A stretch of DNA of 64,000 nucleotides, taken from assembly GCF_022965805.1 (NCBI RefSeq), contig NC_133103.1, forward strand, positions 30,264,626 through 30,328,625. The letters run 5' to 3'. Of the stretch, positions 45,298 to 56,674 are shown piece by piece. Position 1 is the first letter of the stretch, and each line of letters begins with the position of its first letter. The notes under the pieces are model-generated. The model saw only the letters and a program-made list of their open reading frames with translations. It searched no databases and had not been told where the DNA came from. Position numbers and translations under genes: made by a program. The stretch is from Primulina eburnea (Eukaryota > Streptophyta > Magnoliopsida > Lamiales > Gesneriaceae).

Positions 45298-47334
45298 TGT
45301 AATGCCCGAGAATTATAGAATTGATAAACTAAGATTATTAATCTTCGTTAACGTGAGACTCAGAAGATATGAGAATGTATGACATGCAATGAGGGAAGAA
45401 AAGACTTGAGAAACCAGGTGTTGCATGATCGGAAAACTAGAAGTTAGAAGTTGGCACGACCGCACCCGCGGTGCTAGCAAGAGCGCACCCGCGGTACAGA
45501 CACAGCACCCACGGTAAGGATAACACCGCACCCGCGGTCGTTGCTTCGAACATTTTGGATATGGATCACCGCTTGAGCGCACCCGCGGTGCTGGCGTGAC
45601 CGCACCCGCGGTCTGACGTGCAGCGCCAAGAAGTAGGCCACGTTTTATATGGTTGCATGCAGTATATATATAAGACTTGCACGTAATTCCCTCACAAAAA
45701 TTCAGGAAAAAAGGGCGAAGCTTTGGAGAGAATATCCTTACGCCTTTTGTGAGAAATCCGTGTATCAGAATTCTGATCCGAACGCAGCAGCGTGTTCCTC
45801 TCGACACGAGCTACACAAGGACGTAAGTTTCGTTACGTTTTGCGATGTTTTGGAAATATGATGTTGTCAGAACTAAATATGATTCAGATATGGTGTTTCT
45901 ACTACCGTAGACATTGTATAATCGAAGTCAGATTGAGAAACAAACTGTTTATACAATTGTTATGAATTTCAGAAGATATTGACTGAGATTAAACACTAGA
46001 ATTGTATTGTTCTTGATTTAAGAATAGAAAGATGATTAGTTCTATGAATTCTGGTATTATATCTGTGATGTTTGAACTGACAGGGTTACAAGATTGTATT
46101 ATTATACCGTTGAAACATCAGTTGAGTTATATTGATCAGATTCAGATATGATTTTGATTAGATTGTGATATTATTGATATGACTCAGATTGTATCTTGTT
46201 CAGACATTGATCAGATTATGTACTGATTTGAGTATTGATCAGAACATATTGTGTAGTGAGTTATTCACTGATTCAGAGTATTCGATATTGTCATTTCAGA
46301 TTGGATATGGACAGAGTTGGATACCGGTCATCGTCTTCGTCAGATCGGGACGACAAAGGTATAATTCATGTGATATTCGGGAAGCATAACTCAAATTAGA
46401 TTAATTTGAGTTTCCCAATAAAATCACATACTAGATTATTGTTTATACTATTACCTGATTATGCTTTGTTTACAGATTGTTATTCATTGCATTTAAGATA
46501 GGAAAGTCTTGACAGCCATTGTCAGACTTCTAGACGTTCGGTGTATCTCAACTTAGGAGTAGCCATTACTCCTTTTGCCAGCCGTTGATACAGCTCAGAC
46601 CGAAGTCTAGGAATAAGACGTACAGTGACCTCGATTGGGAGAGTAGGTGACAGCCATTGACGTCTTATTCACACCGGGATCCCTAGAGTTATAGTTGAGT
46701 CGAGTCTAGACATGATTTGACTAGAACTGCATGTGTTTATAGATGTGGTTTCATAGACTATGAAACCCATTATTATTGCTTTCAGTCATGATAGCATATG
46801 TTTATGATTTAGATTGTATATGCATGCTTATCTGATTTGAGTTGCATGTTCAGTTAGATTAGATTTCATAGATCATGAACTCTATTACTATTGTTATTGC
46901 TTTTATGCATGACAGCATGTTTCATGAATTATTATGTGTATATGCATGTTTACCATGTTTTATACTGGGATTTATTCTCACCGGAGTGATCCGGCTGTTG
47001 TCTTGTTTTGTATGTGTGCATGACAATAGGTGGGACAGGATCAGGGTCGAGAAGACGACGAGAGAAGACGAGTTTAGCGTGGTGATTCCGGACTTGTAGC
47101 AGATTTGGTTTATGACTTGAATTTAGTCACTGAACCTTAGACTTAGGTTGTACAGTATTTTACTTTTCTAATGAATTGTAGTTGTTATACAGACATGTAT
47201 ATTATTTAGATTCCATTACCTTCCGCATTTATATTTTAAAAAGAAAAATTTTTAGACCCTGTTTATCAGAACTGATAACTGATAATTAAATCCCAAAAGA
47301 TGATTAAGAAAAGATTAGCGTCCGGGTCCCCACA
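45298..47334 (+). repeat. Element G 5' LTR (2,037 bp)
   Basis: Begins TGTAATGCCCGAGAATTAT and ends GTCCGGGTCCCCACA. Array at 45460-45615 (six CGCACCCGCGGT units), TATA box at 45663-45672, donor-like GTAAGT at 45823-45828, hairpin at 46612-46670. It aligns with A along its length with moderate divergence. Confidence 0.93.
45663..45672 (+). promoter_or_regulatory. Probable TATA box of element G
   Basis: TATATATATA about 45 bases after the GC-rich array, the same position as in A. Confidence 0.6.
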
Positions 47335-47339
47335 ACAGG

Positions 47340-47351
47340 TGGTATCAGAGC
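47340..47351 (+). other. Primer binding site of element G
   Basis: TGGTATCAGAGC five bases after the LTR end, as in A. The following GATAGTTCCTTTAGA unit is partly repeated three times up to 47440. Confidence 0.95.
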
Positions 47352-47697
47352 CGATAGTTCCTTTAGACTTAGATTATCAGAGTGATAGATTCTTTAGATT
47401 GAGATAGTCATAATTGATAGAATCTTTAGATTGAGATAGAAGGAAATGAGCGGGGTAGATTGAATTTTCTTCCTTGCATGTGATTGCTAGCATGAGATTT
47501 ATTTCAATGTTGATTTACATTGTGTGTGCTAGCATGATTTATTGCTTTCCCTATTACATGTTGCTTGTTATCTGAGTTGATTGCAGCATGTACTTCCTAA
47601 GCCTGGATCAGAACCGAGTCTGAATCAGAGGTATATGATCAGAGGAGGGCTGAGACAGATTGTATAGATTGTGCACTCATTTGTTTGATATTCAGAT

Positions 47698-48588
47698 ATA
47701 CCGCCTCGGAGAATTCCAGAAAGGGGTAGTACTTTTTCTGAACAGATAGATGCATCAGAAACCCAGATAGAAGTAAAGTTGGTAGAATTGCAGTTATTCC
47801 AGCCGCCGATTTTGAGTGGTATCGAGACATCTGAAGACTGTCAGAACTGGTTGGATGACTTAGAAATATTGTTTGATTTCCTTGATTGTACAGATGAACA
47901 GAAAGTTAAACTGCTATTCCACCAGTTACGAGAGGTTGCCAGAAGTTGGTGGATTACAATTAACGGAGTATTAGCACAACGTGGTATTGTGATCACATGG
48001 GAAGTCTTCAAAGTTGAATTCTATCAAAGATTTTTCCCAGTTTCATACCGGGAGGACAAAAGAGCAGAATTTGAGAATTTGAGACAAGGCCAATTGAATA
48101 TTGATGAATATTCTGCGAAATTCTCTACTTTATTGCGTTTTGTTCCCCATTTAGCTGGGAATGATGAAGCTGTAGTGAATCAGTTCATCAGAGGATTAAA
48201 TTCAGAGGTAGTTGCATTGATGAATTTGCGGCGACCTTACCATTTTGCTGACATCCTGAGTAGAGCGAAGAGAGCTGAGGCGAGTCTGATTAGACAATTG
48301 ACAAGGTTGTGTGTGAAGCCACTTCAGACACAGCAATCCCCTCTTCGATATGATCACGGCAGTACGAGTGGGAAGCAAGATTTGCTGAAAGCTCGAAAGA
48401 AGCCATTTAAGAAGCTAGGAAGCGATTCATCTAGCTCTAGTGTTTCTGGTCCAAGTTATACTGGAGTGTATTGCAGAAGTTGCGGAGGAAGACATTCCAC
48501 CGAACAATGCCAGGGAGTGACTGGTAGATGTAATATTTGTGGACAGCCGGGACACTTTGCTAAAGTCTATCCCCAGAAGCGTTCCTGA
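47698..48588 (+). pseudogene. gag: Element G gag, open frame without ATG
   Basis: Open for 297 codons from ATACCGCCTCGG (47698), which aligns with the Met-Pro-Pro-Arg-Arg start of related proteins except that ATG is ATA. The first in-frame ATG-type start is well inside the capsid. Capsid: QNWLDDLEILFDFLD, FHQLREVARSWW, VEFYQRFFPVSYREDKRAEF, RPYHFADILSRAKRAE. The tail has CRSCGGRHSTEQC and CNICGQPGHFAKVY; the last cysteine of the second knuckle is Tyr (Cys in A). Stop at 48586-48588. The family donor CAG|GTACTATTC follows at 48640. Best-preserved gag of the family. Confidence 0.9.
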
Positions 48589-48640
48589 AGATTGTAGGGA
48601 ACAACGTTCAATTGAGAAACAGACCCAGAATCCACAACAG

Positions 48641-50427
48641 GTACTATTCTTTATGATTATGATGCATATGTATTGATATATACTAATGCATTTCATATGA
48701 TTATATTTGATGGAGTAGCATGGAGATATGCTGTATCTGTTGGGTCTAGTTGTACTGTAGTATTGATTTCCTAGCTTGTTGAGGAAATGTTGATATCAGA
48801 GATTTCTGTATATATTGTATACTGCAGTAAGATGAGAATGAAATAGAGATAGATTATGATGTACTTGTGTTTTCTGATTTGAACGCATTATTGATATGCA
48901 TATGCTGAACAAGTACAGACATATTGTAGAATTTAATGATAAGATTCAGACCAGATATGGCTGATGAGTAGAGATTCACAGTAAGGATTCTAGATTTCGA
49001 ATTTCTTTGATATCTGTGTTGTTTATGACTCGATTGATACAGAAAGGAACAGATGGTATCCTTATGTATTCAGTAGATATACTGAAATCGAGCCTAATAT
49101 TGGCAGATCTGCCAGTATTGTACGAGTTGGCTGATATTGCCAGATAAGATTTCAGATTGCTTTATAACAGAAAGATAGAGTTCAAAATTGAATTGAGATC
49201 AGACATTGATTGTATGTTAGATTCAGTACAGAATGATACTGAATAAATTGAAAGATCAGTAGAAGAGTACCGACCACGAGTACATCTGATTTGTGATACT
49301 ATTTGGCACGTGTCAGTATATTCAGAGATATTCTGATGAATTCTATGCTCATTATATCTATGAAATTTTGATATATTTGCAGTATCTGATTGACTGAATA
49401 GAATAATTGAAGATTGTATTCAGAATAGATGATATTTGATGTTAGTATACTGATTGATTTTGAGACAGTGGATATTGTGATCAGTGACTGATCAGATACC
49501 GATATCAGAAAGATCAGAAAGTCAGAAATGTCAGAGTTGTCAGAGATTGATATTATAGGAGTTGACAGATTATCTGATATAATTGTGTTTTGAACTGCTT
49601 GAGAATTATTGCTCTAAATCAGTATTTGAGATATCTTATATTGTTTTGGGGAGCATATGTTATTTGCAGATGAGATATACCAGTTGATCAGAATGATATG
49701 AAGATGTTTACCAGAAATCCATGTTTTATGAGTTCATTGAACTCACTAGATTTGTATAGGATATTGATATTTCGTTTCTGATTTGATATTACTGGGTTTT
49801 GAAACTGTATATGATACAGATTGTTGTGAACCGTTGAGATTATATACAGTTCAAATGTATCAGAGTTAATTTAAAGAATTACAGCAGTTCAGAAATGAGA
49901 TCAGAATGTTTCAGAGTGTTTCAGAATTGTATAACAGAATCGATATTTATAATCAGAGCCGAATACCAGGTAGGTATTTTTCTTTAAATTTTATTATTAA
50001 CTGATTTGTTTATACCGAATAGTTTGAATCTGAAATTACAAACAGTGTCAGAAATGCATTGTAGTGGATTAAGTGTTCATTTTGCTGACTGAGAATGTAT
50101 GAGATTCGAACAGACAGGTATGATATAGATAGATTAAATCAGTTATAACAGAATTTGTACAGAAATGTTGGCAGAAATTGTACTGATATGTCTGAATCGC
50201 TAACAGAGAAGACAGAAAGAGAGAAATCAGAAGAGTTATTACAGACTTAGTATATTTCTGATTCGACATGGGGAGTATATTTCGATGAATTTCGTAATAA
50301 GATTATCCCGATATTTTTCAGATTGTGATATAATATGATTATGATTGACAGATTGTTCAATCTATATCTATTAGTTTGTACAAGATGATGTACAAACAGA
50401 ACCAAATGACACAGATTGATGTCAGAA
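48641..50427 (+). pseudogene. Dead pol region of element G
   Basis: Homologous to 14991-17000 of A at the DNA level, for example CTTATGTATTCAGTAGAT and GATTTCAGATT. The protease-linker remnant (RFRPDMADE-like) is followed by TAG at 48969-48971 and later TAA at 49145-49147, the same positions as in A. It ends without reaching a polypurine tract. Confidence 0.78.
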
Positions 50428-50575
50428 TGTGGGGACCCGGACGCTAATCATCTTCTTACTCATCTTTTTGGGATTTAATTATCAATTAAGATAAAACAGG
50501 GTCTAAAAATTTTTCTTTTTAAATTATAACTGCGAAAGGTAATGGACTCTAAATACTATACATGTCTGTATATAT
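50428..50575 (-). repeat. 148-bp terminal fragment of an A/F/G-type LTR (minus)
   Basis: TGTGGGGACCCGGACGCTAA to CATGTCTGTATA matches the reverse complement of the last ~150 bases of the G LTR. It breaks off inside the transposase-like gene. A truncated remnant, possibly formed when the end of G was lost. Confidence 0.75.
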
Positions 50576-52395
50576 CTATATGGTCCAATGATTTGAGCAA
50601 ATATGTCATTTTGACCAATTTGATCATCCTCATTTTCAGGAAGTTGATTTTCTACTTCTTTCATTGCATCCTTCACTAAAAATCAAAATCCATAATTTAT
50701 TCATAGTGATTATGAAAACTAATATCTTTGAAAGTAATCTAGTTGAAGTTTATAAAAAAACTTACCAATTTTTCTGCCACAATGTTGCCCGAGGGACTTC
50801 CATTAGCATGAGTGAAACAGGCATGAAATAATCCAACTCGTGATGGAGGTCGTCCTTTTCTTTTTTCTAATATGTAATTGGTTAAAGTTTGTAGATTCTA
50901 ATGCATGTAGAATTATAAGATTAATAAGATAAATTACCAATTTTTGTTGCTCTTGAGCGAAAAATTTTCTTCTAGTTGTCTGATTCATTATCTTTTGATT
51001 CCGAGCAATCTTATTTTTTTCACTTCTCTCCTGATACATTAAATTCAACTTGGTACACAAGACATAAGTCTACAAGAACATTTTTCTAAACATATAAAAT
51101 ATTGTATACCTTTGCTTTCTCTGAGTTCCACTGAGCAACTAGTTTTACTTATTTTTCTACAAAAGCTCTTTTATCTCTTTCTTGCAGAAGAACTTGCAAT
51201 GTGAACTCAGGATCACAATACTTCATTTTTAGTTCTGACTTCCAGTTTCTCCATTTTTTGCTATTGAAAGTAGCGTCCAACTTTCTGTTCCAGGAACTAG
51301 GAAGGTCGTACTTTTCCTACAAAGGCATTTAGAAAATTTACCCTCACCCTGCGTTTGGTTGGGAGGATAAGATGGGTTTATGAATTTTTAACCCACCCAA
51401 TCCCATGTTTGGTAGGATTTTTATTTAACCAAGTCAATCCCTCATATAAATGATTAGGTTATATTAACTGGGATAAAATAATCACTCTTCACCCCTTAGG
51501 ATTATTTATCCTACTTTTAATCCATCGTATTTTTTTCAATTTTACCCTTCTCCTAAATCCAAACTCACCACCACTTCCCTCCACTGACCGTCCATCGATC
51601 ACCCCCGTCGCCGCCCGACCACCGCCGCCGAACGCCCCCACGACCGTCGATTGACAGCCAAAAGCCGCCGCCGCCGCATCCGACCACCCCCTCCTCCTGC
51701 CGGCTGCCGAACGCCTCACCGCCGGCAATCACACCGCCGGCCGACCACCACCGCCGCAAAAGTGTAAGGGCAATTTTGTCAATTCATCAAAAGATTATTA
51801 ATTATCTCATTCTTAACAATTATACCAAACATAATATTATTTTATCATTATCTACTTCAATAATTCTTTTTATCATTTCTCTCTTAATAATTTCATAATT
51901 TTATCCTCCAACCAAACATAACCTCGTAGTAAAAAGTTATTTGATAATAAAATTATTCAATAATATTTCAATTACCTTTATAACATCTATCATTTTTTTC
52001 TTACTATCCAGAACATTTTATGCTAATCTTCCACGTCAATCGGACAAAATTTACCATTTCTTGCCAAAGTACCCAAAAAATCAGTAAATCTATTTCTTCT
52101 TGATCCAATAGGACGTCCCATATCATCACATCTAATCTTAATACGTGGCAACGTGCTAGGTCTACCCCAAATTTGTTTCATAAATGTAGGGCTCCGAGTC
52201 TCTAGTTTTCTTCTCAGCGTCAAGAGATTCACTTTCGCTATCTACATCTAGATGAAAAAAGGAGAAATAAATGATTGAATAAATAAATTGAAATGAGTTA
52301 TTGCATTTTTCGTATAGGTTATCATGATCAGGTTCTTCGTCCATAAAATCATTTTCAACATGCGGGTTATTGTTGAATGTGATCCTAGAAGTCAA
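50576..52395 (-). pseudogene. Plant transposase-like gene (PF03004, Ptta/En/Spm type) with introns, broken
   Basis: Six exons are predicted by protein similarity, four of their introns with GT...AG ends: about 52297-52395; 51976-52247 (IWGRPSTLPRIKI, GSRRNRFTDFLGTLARNGKF); 51110-51316 (KYDLPSSWNRKLDATFNSKK); 50938-51030 (ERSEKNKIARNQKIMNQ); 50766-50866 (KGRPPSRVGLFHACFTHANG); 50576-50675 (VKDAMKEVENQLPEN). The motif order is that of plant En/Spm-associated PF03004 proteins. Defects: frameshift near 52200, a stop after PIDVED (Trp position), a stop after FVEK, no clear donor after exon 1, and truncation at 50575. A MITE lies in the 51317-51975 intron. It may derive from a CACTA element or a captured gene. 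Confidence 0.75.
51348..51923. mobile_element. MITE with GTTTGGTTGG termini (copy 2), inside an intron
   Basis: Left end CTGCGTTTGGTTGGGAGGATA, right end TATCCTCCAACCAAACATAACC (both quoted in part): inverted termini matching copy 1 at 21592-22213. The same AT-rich arms flank a GC-rich core (51595-51755). It lies wholly within an intron of the transposase-like gene, so the insertion itself would not break the protein. Confidence 0.78.
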
Positions 52396-52803
52396 ACATG
52401 TATGTTTTTATATGGATAAATAAAGGATGAAGTAAGTATTATAACAAGTTATATCAAAATGTAATCATCGGAACTAAAAAACTAAAATTTCATGTCTTTC
52501 TATGTAATTCAATGTATTTTTGATTTGAAGCTTCATCTATTTGGTTTCTTGATGTACTTTGTTTGCTTTGACAATCTGCACAAGCATTATTTCGACAAAA
52601 TATATGCAAATTGAGTTTATATTACAATAATTTTTTTTGACATTTTCCACTAGTTACCACGTTTTCTTGTATGATAAACTTGAATAAAATATACAACATG
52701 AAAAAGAAAAAAGGTCAACTAAGAGTTATATACAAGACACGACATATTTTTTATGTATAAATAAGATGCTACCTCTTTCTTTTGAATTTCGAGTTGTGTG
52801 ATT
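52396..52803. other. AT-rich sequence upstream of the transposase-like gene
   Basis: No frame or repeat recognised. It may hold further 5' exons or introns of that gene; I cannot support any. Confidence 0.35.
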
Positions 52804-53168
52804 TGTTAGAGTAGATGCCCTTGCAAGCTAACGGTTGGCTACGAAATTGATCGACTCAAGTGAAATAAACAATATTTATTTTAATATAATTTAACTTCAT
52901 ATGGTCTTGTTATACTTTATCTGTATACCCATGCAAACAGCATAAATAAAGTCCTTGATTATGCTTTAATACAAATGAATCGTAATTCGATATTGAAACT
53001 CATTTGTAAACACTGCATATTCTAAATTCGTTCCTAGTCGATTCAGCCGCCTAAAACATAGATAAAGGTCGCTTGAGCTCGAGACTAGCATCTGTGATGT
53101 TGTGTACTGCGTTTTTTGGTAAGGGCATGGAGATGTCCAAACATGCGGATGGGTAGTCATATGATGAT
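52804..53168 (+). repeat. Copia LTR start fragment, interrupted by element H
   Basis: TGTTAGAGTAGATGCCC and the next ~365 bases match the start of the Copia 3' LTR (6947-7307). At 53169, inside GTCATATGATGATT, element H begins. The remainder of this LTR would lie beyond the right window edge. Confidence 0.88.
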
Positions 53169-53689
53169 TGTGAAGGCATAAAATTCCTTACTTTAAAAAT
53201 TTGCGGAAAAATTAAAATTTTTCTTTTTAAATAATTAAAATGCCTCGTTCATAATTAAACCGATAAACAAAGTTTGATATCCAAGATGACAGCGGAAGAA
53301 AATATTTGTTTACGAAATAACAATTTAAGAATATCCAACAACTGATAAAACTTGTTTGCGGAATAAAATAATAAATGCTGAACTGAGGTCCTCGGGTGCC
53401 ACTACTGCCGACCCAAGCTGGCTCACTGGTCCCCGACCTCGGCCCTGACCTCATCGGTACCTACAACAATCAAGTCTAGTGAGCCTAAAGACTCAGCATG
53501 CATATATCGTAGGTAACGAGAAAAATATAATTTGCATGGATAAAAATATCAGATCACGAGGCATGCTGAAAATAACTTGTACTGAGCATTTATAATACGT
53601 GCATGACTGAATTAAATATCATAGTAAAAATGTTTGCTCCTTGGAGCCCTGTACTGAAATGACTGATAATAATTTTCTGTTGAGATTAT

Positions 53690-53830
53690 AGTCTACGCCT
53701 GTGGCCCCTGCACTAAACTGAACTGATCGGTAACTGGCTACCGAGGAGTATCAAACTGAACTGAACTGACCGGTCACTGGCGACCGGGTGGTACCAAACT
53801 GAACTGACCGGTCACTGACGACCGTGTAAA
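53690..53830. repeat. GACCGGTCACTGGCGACCGG array in element H LTR
   Basis: Three units of ACCGGTCACTGGCGACCGG (first one degenerate: TCGGTAACTGGCTACCGAGG) joined by CTGAACTGAACTG spacers. Repeated in the 5' LTR at 63785-63890. It occupies the same place, relative to the GAGTCTTTAGACTC palindrome, as the CGTTAAATTATGAACG array of C. Confidence 0.85.
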
Positions 53831-54295
53831 ATAATGCTCCCATAATAGTGAATTGACCACAAGCAATATCGCATAAATCTCAAAAATAAGTATTTTCTAT
53901 TTTCATGCACGTAATATAATTAAATGGCATAATGAAAATATCCTGTATATTTTACCAACTGGATTGGATCGCTCCCAGGCTCGCTGCAACCTAAATATAC
54001 CATGAAAAATATACAATAGTTTTTACTTGACCAAATTATGCAATTAAGTTTGAAAATGCGACAATTACGTCTAACGACTTCGTATTTAATCATGACTCCG
54101 AACCAACACTGAACCGACGTATAGTCATGATTAAAATACGCTTAAAATTATGAAATAATGCTCCTAAAATGACGAGGGTCGAAATCTAGGTGAAATGGAG
54201 GCCAAAACAAGAAACGCTCTTTCGAGAGTCAATTTGGCACATCGCACCGTAAATTCTCGTATGACCTCAAAAATGATCCGAATCACAAACGGTCA

Positions 54296-54930
54296 AAAAC
54301 ACGACCTTCCTAACTTGATGAGGCACTGTCCAGTCCAAGGCCATAGGCTAAAAGCCGACCAAGAACTCGAACGAGCCTCCGAACCATCACAGCAAGTTGC
54401 TGTCAAATTCCAGCAGCTGCGCAATTGCATGTCTTGTGTTGTTTTCGAGACTACCGGCCATTGGGGCGTGAACCACCGACCAGAGACTCTTACCAACATC
54501 CCAAGGAATGATTTGAACCATGGCTAAGGGCCCTAGGCCAGCCACAATCCTCACCATTCCAGCAACCAACCGAAAACTCTTACCGAGGGCCCTCATGCGT
54601 GCGTGTGTGGTGTTGTGCTTCGCTTGCTGTCTCGGCTCGTTCCAGTGGCCATTTGGTTGACCATGGCACAATCTAGACATCTTGGGTATGGTATGAACCG
54701 TGGCTAAGGGCCATAGGCCAACCAAGATCCACACCACTCCCAAAAATCGAATCAATACATGCTGTATAATGAAGGGGCCGAAGGGTGTAGGGGCTGTTCT
54801 TGATGTTTTAATTGAAAACCGAGCAACCATAGACCAAGCCACCAAAAGGACGACTTAGTCACGTCTTAGAAATGCTAGGGAAGTGATCTAACCATGGCTA
54901 TAGGCCCCTAGGGCAGCCATGATCAGATCC
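54296..54930. repeat. Long-period repeat with GGCCCTAGGCC dyads in element H LTR
   Basis: Units of CCATGGCTAAGGGCCCTAGG followed by CAGCCA.GATC at 54517, 54689 and 54889, with a diverged one near 54335, about 170-200 bases apart. The centre is dyadic, and spacers differ. Confidence 0.7.
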
Positions 54931-56159
54931 ATTCCCTTGGACAACAAAACTGCATTTTCGAAAAACACAAATGGACACAAATGGAGTTGCTGTCATTTTC
55001 GTGTTTTCCAGCGTGTATGGGACTGAACGAATGGACAAACATGGTCCTAATGCATCCTATTACATGTCTAGGATCAGCCTTGGGAGCCTGGAGTCGATCC
55101 ATAACCTGTAGCACTGAAACAAGAGAAAACCGTGAAGTGCATCATGAAAGTCAAAACAATTCTGCACATGCATTTCGAAAATGCTTGATGAAAATTTCGG
55201 TTTTCTTGAATAAAAATCATGTAAAAGTGATGTTTAAAATAATAGTAGGACTTGATTGAGGTTTGAAAGAAATCTAGACATGCCTGGGTTCGTTTTGAAA
55301 GAAAACGAACGAAACGACGACGACGCGGCGCGGAGGAGTGGAACACTTTCTTTCCTTCTACTCGATTTCTTTTCCTTTCTCTCTAGCTAAGAACTCACGA
55401 TTTTTTACTCTGAAAAGTGCTCTGATTTTCGAGATTAGGGAGAGGGGAAAATGGTTAGGAGAGTGAGGGGAGTGGGTGCAAAATATATGGGAGAAATCAA
55501 GATCAAGCCTCCCCCTTTTTAAATTTTGAATTTGGTTGATAGCAAATGGCTTGTTGGATGATTCTAGAATGGGGTGGCCGATTTCTTCAAGGCTAGGAAT
55601 GGGTTAGGATAAGCTCTAATAATTAATTAAATGGTGCTCCCAAAAATCATAGAATTATCCTACTAATTACATGCAAAGAAAGGGTCAAAAAGGGTGATGA
55701 GTTGGCAAGGCAATACACTATCAACTAGGGGCCGAAATTTATTAATAAAAATGAATGGGAAGTGTTGTTTATTTACTAAATTAATAACTCTTAAAAGCCT
55801 CACTAATCCCTTAAATAATTTTGTGAATAAAACCATTAATAATAGGAACTTAATTGAATTAATTTCCTAATCACCTCAAGTAACTAAATAAATCCTCAAA
55901 CCTTCTTATTAACTTAAATGAACTTACTTGCTAGCTAAATTAAATTCTGGAAATATTTTCTGAATCTCAAATTTTATCTCAAAACTCCAACTCCAGTCCG
56001 GCCTCACTGAAATAACTGAAAAATCAAACTACTGCATGAAATAATAAAATAATTAACTTCAAAGAAAAGCATTAAAATAATCATGCAATGAAGTCAATTT
56101 AATTTTAAAAATCTAGAATTATGCATGACTTATACGTAGACTGATTTACGGGTTCTACA

Positions 56160-56176
56160 ATCCTCCCCCCCTTAAA
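56160..56176 (-). other. Polypurine tract of element H
   Basis: Minus-strand TTTTAAGGGGGGGAGGA immediately before the TGTAGAACCC start of the 3' LTR. Confidence 0.92.
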
Positions 56177-56202
56177 AGAAATTTTGTCCTCGAAATTAGA
56201 AC

Positions 56203-56624
56203 TCACCGAATAACTCGAGGTATCGATCTCTCATCTCCGGCTCAGACTCCCACGTAGCTTCCTCCTCAGAATGGTTAAGTCATTTGACTTTGACTCGCCT
56301 AACCAGCTTGTTCCGAAGCTTCTTCTCCTGTCTTTCTAGGATCTGTACTGGTCTCTCCTCATAAGATAAGTTCGGAGTAAGCTGCAACGGCTCGAAATTC
56401 AGCACATGCGAAGGATTTTCCATATACTTCCTCAGCATGGAGACGTGGAACACATTGTGTACTCCGGCCAGATTCGACGGAAGAGCAACACGATAAGCTA
56501 GCGTCCCAACTCTGTCGAGGATCTCAACGGTTTCAATGAATCTCGGACTGAGTTTCCCTTTCTTTCCAAATCGCATGACACCTTTCATAGGTGACACCTT
56601 CACAAAACATGGTCGCCCACTGGA
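56203..56624 (-). pseudogene. pol: Element H integrase C-terminus and chromodomain
   Basis: Minus strand from 56624: VGDHV, a one-base deletion, then [56 protein letters not shown] and KLVRRVKVK. A TGA near 56280 sits at the Trp that starts the next strand in C. The rest ([20 protein letters not shown]) follows to a TAA near 56203. The frame running on through the N gap to 56759 is an artefact. Confidence 0.88.
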
Positions 56625-56674
56625 NNNNNNNNNNNNNNNNNNNNNNNNNNNNNNNNNNNNNNNNNNNNNNNNNN
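56625..56674. other. Assembly gap (50 N)
   Basis: Fifty undetermined bases; true length unknown. They hide the terminus of the LTR fragment that follows. Confidence 0.99.

Larger units (their letters stand above)
45298..50427 (+). mobile_element. Element G: second gag-only Gypsy element of the A family, 3' truncated
   Basis: 5' LTR 45298-47334, primer site, gag, dead pol. It is inserted in F integrase after TCAAA (45293-45297), but the second copy of that duplication was not found because the 3' part is missing: at 50428 the sequence switches to a reversed LTR end. It has the same structure as A, including the ATA start and shared pol stops. Confidence 0.9.
53169..56159 (-). repeat. Element H 3' LTR (2,991 bp)
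   Basis: Reversed, it begins TGTAGAACCCGTAAATCAG and ends with GCCTTCACA. It contains GACCGGTCACTGGCGACCGG units (53690-53830), the palindrome variant GAGCCTAAAGACTC (53481-53494) and a set of GGCCCTAGGCC-type dyads (54296-54930). The frames on both strands at 54195-54845 come from these repeats. Confidence 0.93.

Noticed and set aside
51489..51759. Gly/Ala-rich frames in the second MITE
   Set aside because: Same GC-rich core effect as in the first MITE.
54195..54845. 110- and 152-codon frames in element H LTR
   Set aside because: They overlap on opposite strands across long-period repeats inside an LTR, with no recognisable domain.
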